This document shows, piece by piece, positions 43,572-52,800 of a stretch of DNA of 64,000 bases. This stretch comes from Bacteroidaceae bacterium. GTDB taxonomy: Bacteria; Bacteroidota; Bacteroidia; Bacteroidales; Bacteroidaceae. A program made the translations under genes and the position numbers. Below the pieces are notes generated by a model that was not told the DNA's origin, ran no database searches, and was given only the letters and a program-made list of their open reading frames with translations. Numbering within the stretch: the first letter of the stretch is position 1; every line of letters begins with the position of its first letter. The DNA lies in assembly GCA_900769465.1 (NCBI GenBank), contig CAAGGT010000230.1, forward strand, positions 1 through 64,000, in the 5' to 3' direction.

Positions 43572-44870
43572 ATGCTGTTGCAATTGTTGATTGTTCTGCT
43601 TTGTATAATTGTTGGCGCACGTCTTGGCGGCATCGGACTCGGTGTGATGGGCGGTCTGGGTGTGGCTCTGCTTACATTCCTCTTCGGCCTGCAGCCCACA
43701 TCGCCTCCGGTGGATGTGATGCTTATGATTGCAGCTGTTATATCCGCGGCGGCCTGTATGCAGGCTGCCGGAGGTCTTGATTATATGGTGAAGGTTGCAG
43801 AGCGCCTGCTGCGTAAGCATCCGCAATATATAACCATACTTGCTCCATTGGTTACATATTCCTTCACTTTCCTTGCCGGAACAGGACACGTCGCCTATTC
43901 GGTGTTGCCGGTGATTGCCGAGGTTGCAAGAGAGACAAAGATACGCCCCGAACGACCGTTGGGAATTGCTGTGATTGCTTCCCAACAGGCAATAACGGCA
44001 TCTCCCATTTCTGCAGCTACGGTGGCTTTGCTCGGGTTGCTGGCCGGTTTTGATATCACGCTGTTCGACATTCTCAAGATAAGCGTTCCTGCCACATTGG
44101 TGGGTGTGCTTGTGGGAGCATTGGCATCAATGAAGGTCGGCAAGGAACTTGTGGATGATCCTGAATATAAACGCCGTGTAGAAGCTGGCGCAATTGTCAA
44201 GCGGAGTGCGCAGACAGGGGACGTTGTGTCTGAAAGGAGAGCCGTGGTGTCGGTGCTGCTTTTTCTTGCAGCGACGTCGCTAATTGTGCTGTTCGGTTCC
44301 ATAGAGCAGTTGCGCCCGGTATTCGACGGCTCGGCGGTGGGTATGCCGCTCATCATTGAGATGGTGATGCTTGCCACTGCGGCACTCATTTTGCTGCTCA
44401 CGAAGACTGATGGCGCAAAGGCAGTGCAGGGTAGTGTGTTCTTGGCCGGTATGCAGGCTGTCGTGGCTATATTCGGTATTGCCTGGATGGGGGATACGTT
44501 CATAAACGGCAATATCGTTGAACTGAAGGGGGCAGTGGAAGGTGTTGTCACCGAGATGCCTTGGCTGTTCGGTCTTGCGCTGTTCGCGATGTCGATACTG
44601 CTCTACAGCCAGGCTGCGACGGTGCGTGCTATTGTGCCGTTGGGTGTGGCTTTGGCAATATCTCCAATGATGCTTATAGCACTGTTCCCTGCTGTGAACG
44701 GCTATTTCTTCATACCTAATTATCCGACACTTGTGGCTGCCATAAATTTTGACAGTACCGGAACTACACGTATCGGCAAGTGGGTACTGAATCATTCGTT
44801 TATGTTGCCGGGTATGGTGGCTACCGTTGTGGCCATTGCGGCGGGCCTGTTGCTGATACAGCTGTATTAG
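43572..44870 (+). CDS. Anaerobic C4-dicarboxylate exchanger (Dcu family)
   Basis: The 432-residue protein has about 12 membrane helices and Dcu family marks: GVALLTFLFGLQPTSPPVDVMLMIAAVISAAACMQAAGG, TFLAGTGHVAYSVLPVIAEVARE, RPERPLGIAVIASQQAITASPISAA, and FFIPNYPTLVAAINFDSTGTTRIGKWVLNHSFMLPG. DcuA/DcuB exchange aspartate or fumarate for succinate under anaerobic conditions. DcuA and DcuB cannot be told apart here, but coupling to asparaginase favours aspartate uptake and succinate export. Confidence 0.93.
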   Translation: MLLQLLIVLLCIIVGARLGGIGLGVMGGLGVALLTFLFGLQPTSPPVDVMLMIAAVISAAACMQAAGGLDYMVKVAERLLRKHPQYITILAPLVTYSFTFLAGTGHVAYSVLPVIAEVARETKIRPERPLGIAVIASQQAITASPISAATVALLGLLAGFDITLFDILKISVPATLVGVLVGALASMKVGKELVDDPEYKRRVEAGAIVKRSAQTGDVVSERRAVVSVLLFLAATSLIVLFGSIEQLRPVFDGSAVGMPLIIEMVMLATAALILLLTKTDGAKAVQGSVFLAGMQAVVAIFGIAWMGDTFINGNIVELKGAVEGVVTEMPWLFGLALFAMSILLYSQAATVRAIVPLGVALAISPMMLIALFPAVNGYFFIPNYPTLVAAINFDSTGTTRIGKWVLNHSFMLPGMVATVVAIAAGLLLIQLY

Positions 44871-44966
44871 ATTTGAGCGCAGCAGCCTATGGCTCTGATT
44901 TGTTTTGGGGTGGCGCCATGGGTGCAGACGTTTGTACTTTCGTTTTTACTTCTTTAATTGAAGAAT

Positions 44967-46451
44967 ATGGATTTTTTTACTTCCGGAAACATAATTTTTA
45001 TAGGGTCTATATTGATCTTTTGCAGTATACTCATTACAAAGGCCGGCGGACGTTTCGGTATGCCCACCTTGTTGCTGTTCCTGCTTGCGGGAATGCTGTT
45101 CGGGTGTGACGGGCTGGGTATACAATTCAATAATATTGGGCAAGCGCAGTTCGTGGGAATGGTTGCGCTGTGTGTTATCCTGTTCACGGGTGGAGTGGAG
45201 ACAAGGCTCTCCGAGATAAGGCCTGTGCTTGGTCCCGGATTGACATTGTCTACGGTTGGCGTGCTGTTGACGACAGCCTTTACAGGTCTGTTCATATATA
45301 GTATGTCGTTCTGGAAGGTGTTGTCGTTTGAGCTGCCTATCGTGGTCTGCTTCTTGCTGGCGGCTACAATGTCGTCCACCGATTCGGCCTCGGTGTTCAA
45401 TATACTCCGTGGCAAGAATATCAATCTGAAGAATAATCTGCAGCCGATGCTTGAGTTGGAGAGCGGAAGCAACGACCCCATGGCATATATCCTCACAATT
45501 GTCCTTATTCAGCTCTCGCTGACACTTTGCGGTGAAGGTGCTGCAGGGGTGCAGCCGTCGGTGCTGGTGGTGGACTCGCTGAAGGTACTTGTGCAACAGT
45601 TCGCCTCGGGTGCGATGATTGGCGCGGGTGCCGGCTTTGCTGCGTCCTGGTTCATGAACAGAATCAATATAGGTAACATACCTCTTTACTCCATTATGTT
45701 GTTGAGCATGGTGTTCTTTACCTTCTCGGTATCCGATATGCTTGGTGGTAACGGCTATCTTGCGGTGTATATTACCGGTATCATTGTTGGTAACAGGAAA
45801 ATAAAGGACCGTAAACAGGTGGTGGCTTTCTTTGATGGAATGACGTGGATAATGCAGATTGGAATGTTCCTGCTGCTTGGTCTGCTGGTTGACCCGAGCG
45901 AGATGTGGAAAACGGCTCTTGTGGCATTGCTGGTGGGGGTGTTCATGATGTTTGTGGCCCGTCCTTTGAGTGTGTTTGTTTCGTTGCTGCCATTCAGGGA
46001 TATTCCATTGTCGTCAAGGATATTCACCTCTTGGGTGGGGCTTCGCGGTGCTGTACCCATAATATTTGCAATGTATCCTGTGGTGTCACACGTTCCCGGG
46101 AGTGATGCCATTTTCAACATAGTGTTTTTTATAACGCTTCTGTCACTTGTATTGCAGGGCGCGACCATTGTGCCGGCTGCAAAGAGGCTCGGACTGTTGT
46201 TGCCCGTTGCTGCCGAGAAGAAATTCGATGTTGAGCTACCCGAAGAGGCCGGTGAACAGAGCGAAATCACAATTACCGAGGAATTGATTGCCGAGAAGGG
46301 CAATACGCTGCAATCATTGGCTTTGCCGCGAGGTATGCTTGTAATCTTCATCAAGCGTGCCGGCAGATACATTGTTCCCAATGGTACTGTAGAATTGTTG
46401 CCCGGTGATACGTTGCTGGTGATTGCAAGTCCCGAGATTGAAGGGAATTGA
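44967..46451 (+). CDS. K+/H+ antiporter of the CPA1 (NhaP2/CvrA) family
   Basis: From ATG 44967 the protein has 494 residues: about 13 membrane helices (1-400) with FLLAGMLFGCDGLGI, the ion-binding ATMSSTDSASVFNIL and LELESGSNDPMAYILT, and WVGLRGAVPIIFA. A TrkA-C-type regulatory domain follows (about 420-494; LALPRGMLVIFIKRAGRYIVPNGTVELLPGDTLLVIAS). NhaP2-type carriers expel K+ in exchange for protons and are gated by nucleotides at such domains. TACTTTCG at 44935-44942 may be its -7 element. Confidence 0.92.
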   Translation: MDFFTSGNIIFIGSILIFCSILITKAGGRFGMPTLLLFLLAGMLFGCDGLGIQFNNIGQAQFVGMVALCVILFTGGVETRLSEIRPVLGPGLTLSTVGVLLTTAFTGLFIYSMSFWKVLSFELPIVVCFLLAATMSSTDSASVFNILRGKNINLKNNLQPMLELESGSNDPMAYILTIVLIQLSLTLCGEGAAGVQPSVLVVDSLKVLVQQFASGAMIGAGAGFAASWFMNRINIGNIPLYSIMLLSMVFFTFSVSDMLGGNGYLAVYITGIIVGNRKIKDRKQVVAFFDGMTWIMQIGMFLLLGLLVDPSEMWKTALVALLVGVFMMFVARPLSVFVSLLPFRDIPLSSRIFTSWVGLRGAVPIIFAMYPVVSHVPGSDAIFNIVFFITLLSLVLQGATIVPAAKRLGLLLPVAAEKKFDVELPEEAGEQSEITITEELIAEKGNTLQSLALPRGMLVIFIKRAGRYIVPNGTVELLPGDTLLVIASPEIEGN

Positions 46452-46467
46452 CGGAGTGCAGCTCTTG

Positions 46468-46514
46468 TATATACACAGCGCCCACGGAAATATTCCGTGG
46501 GCGCTGTGTATATA
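46468..46514. terminator. Convergent terminator with a 22-bp perfect stem
   Basis: Arms 46468-46489 and 46493-46514 pair without mismatch around an ATA loop, with CAGCGCCCACGG near the tip. It separates the antiporter gene from the leftward autokinase gene. Confidence 0.8.
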
Positions 46515-46526
46515 TGTCACATTGTG

Positions 46527-48956
46527 TTATCCCTTTTTAGGGCTGTACGAGTAGTCGTATCCGTTATTGTATCCATACTTGTAACCATATTTGCCGGCCT
46601 TGATGTCTATGCCGTTGAGGATGACTGACAGATTGTTCAGTTTCTTCTCGTTGTATATGTTTTCTATTTCGCCAAGCATAGAACGCTCCAGCAATCCGCA
46701 TCGTATGAGGAAGATGCTGTTTGTGGCATATTTCTCTATGATATGTGTGTCGGCAACAATGTCTATCGGAGGGCAGTCGATAAAAATATATTTGTATTTT
46801 CCTTCGGCCTCCTTGAGAAGCTGTGATAGGCGATCCGACTCCAACAGTTCGGTCGGGTTCGGCGGTATTGTACCGGTTGGTATGACGTGAAGGCTTGGAT
46901 GTGACTCGTCAACAACAATGGCCTCTTCCAGTGAATTTATCTCTTTTGCAAGGTAATTGCTCAAGCCGATTTCGCGCGAGTCGACATATTTGGACAATGA
47001 TGCGTGGCGCATGTCGCCGTCTATCAAAAGCACTTTCTCTCCTTTTATGGCAAGGCTTATTGCAGTGTTGAGGATACAGAATGTCTTTCCGCTGCCTGGG
47101 TTGAACGACGTGAATATGATTATGTTCTGCTCTTTGTCGCGTGTTATGAATTCCAGATTTGTCCTTAAAATGCGGAATGCCTCGTTTATGGCATTGCGTG
47201 ACCCCTCCTTTACAACGCAGGATGATTTTCCCTCTGTATTCTTCCTGTTGAGCAGGCTCGCTTTCTTCTCGGACCACTTTGTGCGTATGTATCCTTTTTT
47301 GCCGTTCTGTGGAATCTCACCGATTATAGGTGCGCTCAATATGTCAAGGTCCTTGCGGCCTCTGATTCTTGTGTTGGTTGCCGCGAACAGGCTGATTATA
47401 CCTGCCGGTATCAGTAAGCCGGCTATTATGGCAATGAAAAGGGATTTTGTCCTTTGTGGGGCTGTGGGGATATAGCTACCCGATGGCGGTGTGAGGATTC
47501 GTGTCCTGTTGGGCGTGAACTCCTGTGCCAACTGGTTCTCTTCCCTTTTCTGCAAAAGGAAAAGGTATATCTTCTCTTTTACGCTCTGCTCCCTTTCGGC
47601 ACTTGCCAGGAACGTGGTGTGAGTGGGGTTCTTGGCTATCTCACCCTGCAAGGTGTTCCACTCCTTGTCCAGCGACTCAAGTTTTGTACTGATTCCCTTT
47701 ATGTGAGTCTTGATTGATGAGACTATGGCGTTGCGCAGTGATGACAGTACAAGGTCCATATCCTTTACGGCTGGGTTGTCTTCGCTGCTTTTGCTCGCAA
47801 GGTTGTTGCGCTCAATCATCATTGAATTGAACTTGGTTATCTGTGCGTTGATGTTGGCGTTGTTGATTCCTGAATTCAACGGCAGCAGTGCATGTTCTTT
47901 TGATTTGTCCTTGATGCCCTTGAGGAAGAATTCACTCTTCTCAAGTTCCTTTTGTGTGGCTATGTGCTGCTTGCTCAGTTCGCGCTCTTTTGCCAACTGT
48001 ATTTCCGATTGTGCTTCAATGTCGGGGAGCAGGTTGTCGCTCTTGAATGCCGAGATGTCACTCTCTATCTTGTCAAGTTCTCCACTCACATATTTGAGCC
48101 TGGTGTCAATGAAGGTCTTTGTCTCCTTTGCGGCTTTGTTCTTGTCCTTTATCCAGTTTTCGTTGTATATGTCAACCACTGTTCTCAATATGTCATCGGC
48201 GCGTTCAATGGAATGGTCATTGATTGCGATTGAAATCATATTGCTTTTGTCCTCTTCCTTTATGCTGTAATGGAGCTTGCTGATGTGCTTTTGTGTAGCG
48301 TTGTTGAGTCCTATGTGTCTTACGGAGTATACTACAGGTTTCCTTACCCTGTACTTTGGGTTGAGCGTCAATGCTATTGTACCGATGGGTGTTGCTGCAA
48401 AAGTCAAGGAATCGCTTGTGAATTTGCCTTCTACGCTTCGCTCTCCGGTGGTTGTCTCTCCCTGAAAATTGAACATGCAGAATGTGCTGTCCGGCCTGAT
48501 CTCGATATCGAATCCGGCTTCTCCCTCTATGTCGATATCGCAGAACTCGGCATATGCGGGCACGGTGGTGCCGTATAGTGTGGTGGGGTGGAACTTGCCA
48601 GCCTGGCTGTATTCAATGTTGAGCTTTAGCCTGCGGGCTGTCTCTATAGTAGTTTCTGGGGCTCTGAATGCGTATATTTCATTGTAAGTGCTGGTCGAAG
48701 AACGGAATCCCATGTTTGCAAATGTTTCCATCTGTTCCTCGAGGCTGGTCCCTTTTTGTGTGGACTTTATCAGGATTACTGTTTGGCGGCTGTATACGGG
48801 CTCTACTCTTGCTGTATTGTAGAGCGAGTAACCTGCTGCAATGCATATGGATATTATGATGAGATACCATTTTGACAGTATGGCATTGAGTATTTCGCTT
48901 ATGCTGAAACTGTTTGGCTGGTTCTTTAATGTGGAATTGCTTCTTGCAGTTTTCAT
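46527..48956 (-). CDS. Wzc-type polysaccharide tyrosine autokinase
   Basis: The 809-residue inner-membrane protein has a Wzz domain with a first helix near 30-50 and long coiled coils (about 270-480). A second helix near 505-525 is followed by a cytoplasmic BY-kinase domain. The kinase shows Walker A NPGSGKT (K624), A' VLLIDGDMRHASLSKY and Walker B YIFIDCPP. The C-terminus has seven tyrosines in 16 residues (KYGYKYGYNNGYDYSY) for autophosphorylation. It controls chain length and export of capsule or exopolysaccharide. No Wza- or Wzy-type genes are adjacent; the nearest sugar genes are rfbACDB about 5 kb away on the other strand. A TAACTTTG promoter element with a dyad precedes it. Confidence 0.93.
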   Translation of the reverse strand: MKTARSNSTLKNQPNSFSISEILNAILSKWYLIIISICIAAGYSLYNTARVEPVYSRQTVILIKSTQKGTSLEEQMETFANMGFRSSTSTYNEIYAFRAPETTIETARRLKLNIEYSQAGKFHPTTLYGTTVPAYAEFCDIDIEGEAGFDIEIRPDSTFCMFNFQGETTTGERSVEGKFTSDSLTFAATPIGTIALTLNPKYRVRKPVVYSVRHIGLNNATQKHISKLHYSIKEEDKSNMISIAINDHSIERADDILRTVVDIYNENWIKDKNKAAKETKTFIDTRLKYVSGELDKIESDISAFKSDNLLPDIEAQSEIQLAKERELSKQHIATQKELEKSEFFLKGIKDKSKEHALLPLNSGINNANINAQITKFNSMMIERNNLASKSSEDNPAVKDMDLVLSSLRNAIVSSIKTHIKGISTKLESLDKEWNTLQGEIAKNPTHTTFLASAEREQSVKEKIYLFLLQKREENQLAQEFTPNRTRILTPPSGSYIPTAPQRTKSLFIAIIAGLLIPAGIISLFAATNTRIRGRKDLDILSAPIIGEIPQNGKKGYIRTKWSEKKASLLNRKNTEGKSSCVVKEGSRNAINEAFRILRTNLEFITRDKEQNIIIFTSFNPGSGKTFCILNTAISLAIKGEKVLLIDGDMRHASLSKYVDSREIGLSNYLAKEINSLEEAIVVDESHPSLHVIPTGTIPPNPTELLESDRLSQLLKEAEGKYKYIFIDCPPIDIVADTHIIEKYATNSIFLIRCGLLERSMLGEIENIYNEKKLNNLSVILNGIDIKAGKYGYKYGYNNGYDYSYSPKKG

Positions 48957-48989
48957 AATTTGTCTTGAGTTTCTTTATTGTTTATGTAA

Positions 48990-49020
48990 TTGCGCGCGTG
49001 CGCAAAACTTTACAAAGTTA
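48990..49020 (-). promoter_or_regulatory. Autokinase promoter with overlapping dyad and GCGC leader
   Basis: On the minus strand TAACTTTG (49013-49020) is a -7 box. The palindrome AACTTT-GT-AAAGTT (49006-49019) overlaps it, and TTGCGCACGCGCGCA follows at the expected transcript start. A nearly identical arrangement precedes the GH2 gene. Confidence 0.65.
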
Positions 49021-49387
49021 CACAATAAATCCATATAGTGCTTTCTTTTTTCTTTTTTATTTTTTCTGCATGTTGAGTCCGGTGGCTGTCTTTTAATTGG
49101 GATGTTGGGTTTTGTAAATATAAATTACTTTGTTGGCGCTGCTTGTGGTTTCCGCCGTTTTTTTGACGGCTGATGTCTTGTCGTTTCATGGCTGCTGAGT
49201 GCTATTTTGTACCGTATGGGAGTTTCTTTTGTTGCAGACACGTGCCCTTGCAGTCCCTTTATGTGATATTTTCGTGTTGTGAGGCTGTTCTGGTGCTGTT
49301 TTGGAGGCGTTTTTGTTGGAAAATGCATTTTTTTTAAGAAAAAAAACAAAAAAAATCATATTTATATCTTGTTATTGCGATTTTTGT

Positions 49388-49395
49388 TATCTTTG
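49388..49395 (+). promoter_or_regulatory. Promoter of the Hc1-like gene, -7 element
   Basis: TATCTTTG, 31 bases before the ATG; a CTTG at 49368-49371 could be the -33 half at 16 bases. Confidence 0.65.
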
Positions 49396-49426
49396 TGCAT
49401 CGTTAACTTAAATAACAGAAAGTATT

Positions 49427-49603
49427 ATGAAAGAACTTATCGCAAAAATCGAGGAGACTTATGCTGCGTTTGCAGCTGATGCAACAGCTCAGGCTGAGAA
49501 GGGTAACAAGGCTGCAGGTACACGCGCACGCAAGGCTTCTTTGGAGCTTGAGAAGGCTATGAAGGCTTTCCGCAAGGCTTCTCTCGAGGCTGCCAAGAAC
49601 TAA
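49427..49603 (+). CDS. Histone H1-like protein, Hc1-type
   Basis: This 58-residue protein begins MKELIAKIEETYAAFAAD and is almost entirely helical, with alanine 30% or more and a lysine/arginine-rich second half (GTRARKASLELEKAMKAF, RKASLEAAKN). It matches the small Hc1-like histone proteins of Bacteroidetes, which are thought to bind DNA. Its codons are strongly biased (GCT, AAG, GAG), suggesting high expression. It has its own promoter element and a terminator just after the stop, so it is monocistronic. Confidence 0.88.
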   Translation: MKELIAKIEETYAAFAADATAQAEKGNKAAGTRARKASLELEKAMKAFRKASLEAAKN

Positions 49604-49622
49604 TTTGCAGTTTTGGAAATTG

Positions 49623-49659
49623 AAAAATGGAACCCGCACAGGTGGGTTCCATTTTTTTA
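49623..49659 (+). terminator. Terminator of the Hc1-like gene
   Basis: TGGAACCC/GGGTTCCA stem (49628-49635 and 49644-49651) extended by A/T pairs, followed by seven T, 20 bases after the stop. Confidence 0.9.
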
Positions 49660-49798
49660 TGCCTTCCATCCTTGTTTTCTTTGATGTTTGCAAGCTTGTA
49701 AATAATATTTACTTTGTGGTGCTGCAGGTGTGTTTTGCTTTGTTTTATTGCGCTTGCAATACTTCAGTTTTTTGTGGGAAACTTGGGCTGTATATTCT

Positions 49799-49850
49799 TT
49801 TGTTTTTGCAAAATATGTGTTAACTTTACAAAAGTTTTGCGCGTGTGCGT
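49799..49850 (+). promoter_or_regulatory. GH2 gene promoter with dyad and GCGC leader
   Basis: TTTG (49799-49802), 18 bases, TAACTTTA (49821-49828). The palindrome AACTTT-ACA-AAAGTT (49822-49836) overlaps the -7 box and is followed by TTGCGCGTGTGCGTG near the transcript start. Confidence 0.75.
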
Positions 49851-49893
49851 GATTTTAATACTGAATCAATATTAATTATAAATAACTATTTTT

Positions 49894-52800
49894 ATGAAAA
49901 AACAATTCGTTATGGCGGTTTTGGCGGTTTTTGCCCTGTCAATGACTGCTGTTGCCCAAAATCTTAAAGGCTTTGCCTATGGTGACGTTGAGGCACCGCG
50001 TGGTTATGGCTATGTGAAAGGACAGGCGCCCGGTCTTGTCGAGTGGGAGTCTCCCGAGGAACTGGCTCTCAATAAGGAGCAGCCTAAGGCCTGGTTCTTC
50101 ACCTTCGACAACGATGATGCTGCGCGTAAAGTGCTTCCCGAGAATAGCCGGTATTATATGTCGCTCGATGGTACTTGGAGCTTTAATTGGGTGGCTAATC
50201 CATGGGAACGTCCTTTGGATTTCTTCAAGACCGATTACGATGTCTCGGCTTGGGACAAGGTGCAGGTGCCAATGAACTGGAACGTCTATGGTTTGCAGCC
50301 CGACGGTTCGCAGAAATATGGTACGCCAATCTATGTTAACCAGCCTGTGATTTTCAAACATCAGGTTGCTGTCGGTGACTGGAAGGGTGGTGTAATGCGT
50401 GAGCCTGCCCAGCATCATACAACATATAAGTTCCGTAACGAGGTGGGTTCTTACCGTCGTACATTCACCGTGCCCCAGGATTGGGATGGTCGTGAGGTGT
50501 ACATTAACTTTGATGGTGTTGACTCATTCTTCTACCTTTGGATAAACGGCAAGTATGTGGGCTTCTCAAAGAATTCACGCAATCTTGCAGCTTTCAATAT
50601 TACAAAGTATCTTGTTGAGGGTGAGAATGTTGTAGCTGTCGAGGTTTACCGCAACAGCGATGCTTCTTTCCTTGAGGCACAGGATATGTTCCGCCTGCCC
50701 GGTATCTTCCGCACCGTTTCGTTGACATCTACAAACCCTGTAGAGTTGCGCGACATCCGCGTACGTACTGATCTTGATGCGCAGTACAAGGATGCTGTTG
50801 CAAACATTGAGGTTGACGTGCGTAACCTCACTGCAAAGAAGGCTAAGAAATATCAGGTAAAGGCGCAGCTCTATAAGAATGCTCTCTACAGCGACGATAA
50901 CGAGATTGTTGAGGGTGCATCAAAGGTTGTTGCGCTTGACCAGTTGCTTGCCGGTGATACAAAGACCTTGAAACTTGATATTCCTGTTGCCGACCCTGCA
51001 AAGTGGAGCGCTGAGGAACCAAACCGTTATACATTGGTTGTATCATTGCTCGACAAGAAGGGCAATGAGGTGGAGATTGCATCTGCATACTTCGGTTTCC
51101 GCGAGGTAGAGATCCGCGATACAAAGGCCGAGGACGATGAGTTCGGTCTTGCCGGCCGTTACTACTACCTGAACGGCAAACCAATCAAGATGAAGGGTGT
51201 GAACCGTCACGAGAACAACCTCGAGAGAGGTCACGCACTTACACGTGAGCAGATGGAGAAGGAGGTAATGCTCATGCTCCAGGGTAATATCAACCACGTG
51301 CGTAACGCTCACTATCCCGATGCTCCATACTGGTACTACCTATGCGACAAGTATGGTATCTACTTGGAGGACGAGGCTAACATTGAGAGCCACGAGTATT
51401 ACTATGGCAAGGAGTCGCTCTCTCACGTTCCTGAGTTTACAAATGCACACGTTGCACGTGTGATGGAGATGGCTCATGCTACAATAAACAGCCCCGCAGT
51501 CTGCATATGGTCACTCGGTAACGAGGCCGGCCCCGGTGACAACTTCGTGAAAGCTTATGAGGCTTTGAAGAATTTCGATGCTTCACGCCCGGTACAGTAT
51601 GAGCGCAATAACAATATCGTTGATATGGGTTCAAATCAGTATCCTTCAATCGGTTGGACACGTGAGGCAGTGAAGGGTAAGATGAATATTGTTTATCCTT
51701 TCCACATCTCGGAGTATGCTCACTCAATGGGTAACGCCGGTGGTAACCTCATCGACTATTGGGAGGCTATCGAGAGTACAAACTTCTTCATTGGCGGTGC
51801 CATCTGGGATTGGGCCGACCAAGCTTTCTGGAACGTTGACCCCAAGACCGGTGACAAGTATATGGCATACGGCGGTGACTTCGGTGACCGTCCGAATGAC
51901 CACACTTTCTGTATGAACGGTGTCGTTTTCCCAGACCATTCTCCAAAACCACTTTACTACGAGGTGAAGAAAGTTTACCAGAACGTTGGCGTGAAGATGC
52001 TTGAGAACGGCGAGGTTGAAATCTTCAATAAACGCTACTTCAACTGCTTGTGCGACCTTGACGTCAAGGTTTCTCTTTGGGAGAACGGTAAGCAGATTGA
52101 TTCTTACTACATGCCTGACATGAAGATTGCTCCACGCACTGCAAAGACATTCAAACTAAAGTTCAACAAGGCGAACTTCGCTGCCGACAAGGAGTACTTC
52201 GTAAAGGTGCAGTTCCTGCTCAAGAAAGATATGCCTTGGGCAAAGAAGGGCTATGCGCAGATGGAGGAGCAGTTGAAGCTGCAGGATGCGGTGAAGGCAG
52301 CGTTGCTTGCAGATGTTGCAAAGAGCGACGTTAAGGTGAAGATGACCGAGGACAAGGCCAATGCTACAACAACTATCGCAGGTGACGGATTCACCGTTGT
52401 GTTCAACAACAAGACCGGTGTATTCGAGAGCGTAGTATATGGTGCCGAGACAGTATTCGAGAAGGGAAATTCAATGACTCTCAGCGGCTACCGTGCGCCG
52501 GTTGACAATGACATTTGGGCTTGGAACCGTTGGTTCGCTCTTGGTTTGTACAACCTTGAGGATGAGGTTACATCATTCGTGTCACAGAAGAACGCTGACG
52601 GCACAATTGTACTCCAGTATATCGTGCGCTCACAGGCCAAGCATCCGGGTCGCCGTGTGAAGAACGAGGATAACAGCTTTACATTGCAGAGTGATGCACG
52701 TGAGTTCGGTGAGAATGAGTTCCACTTTGTGTCAAACAGAATCTGGACAATATACCCTGATGGCTCTATTGAACTCAACAGTTCAGTGACAGGCAGCGAT

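Larger units (their letters stand above)
48957..49426. other. 470-base divergent control region between autokinase and Hc1-like genes
   Basis: It holds the autokinase leader with a GCGC run (48990-49003), the dyad and -7 box at 49006-49020, and an A/T-rich promoter zone for the Hc1-like gene (49330-49395). Between 49040 and 49320 I see no gene or named element. Confidence 0.6.
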
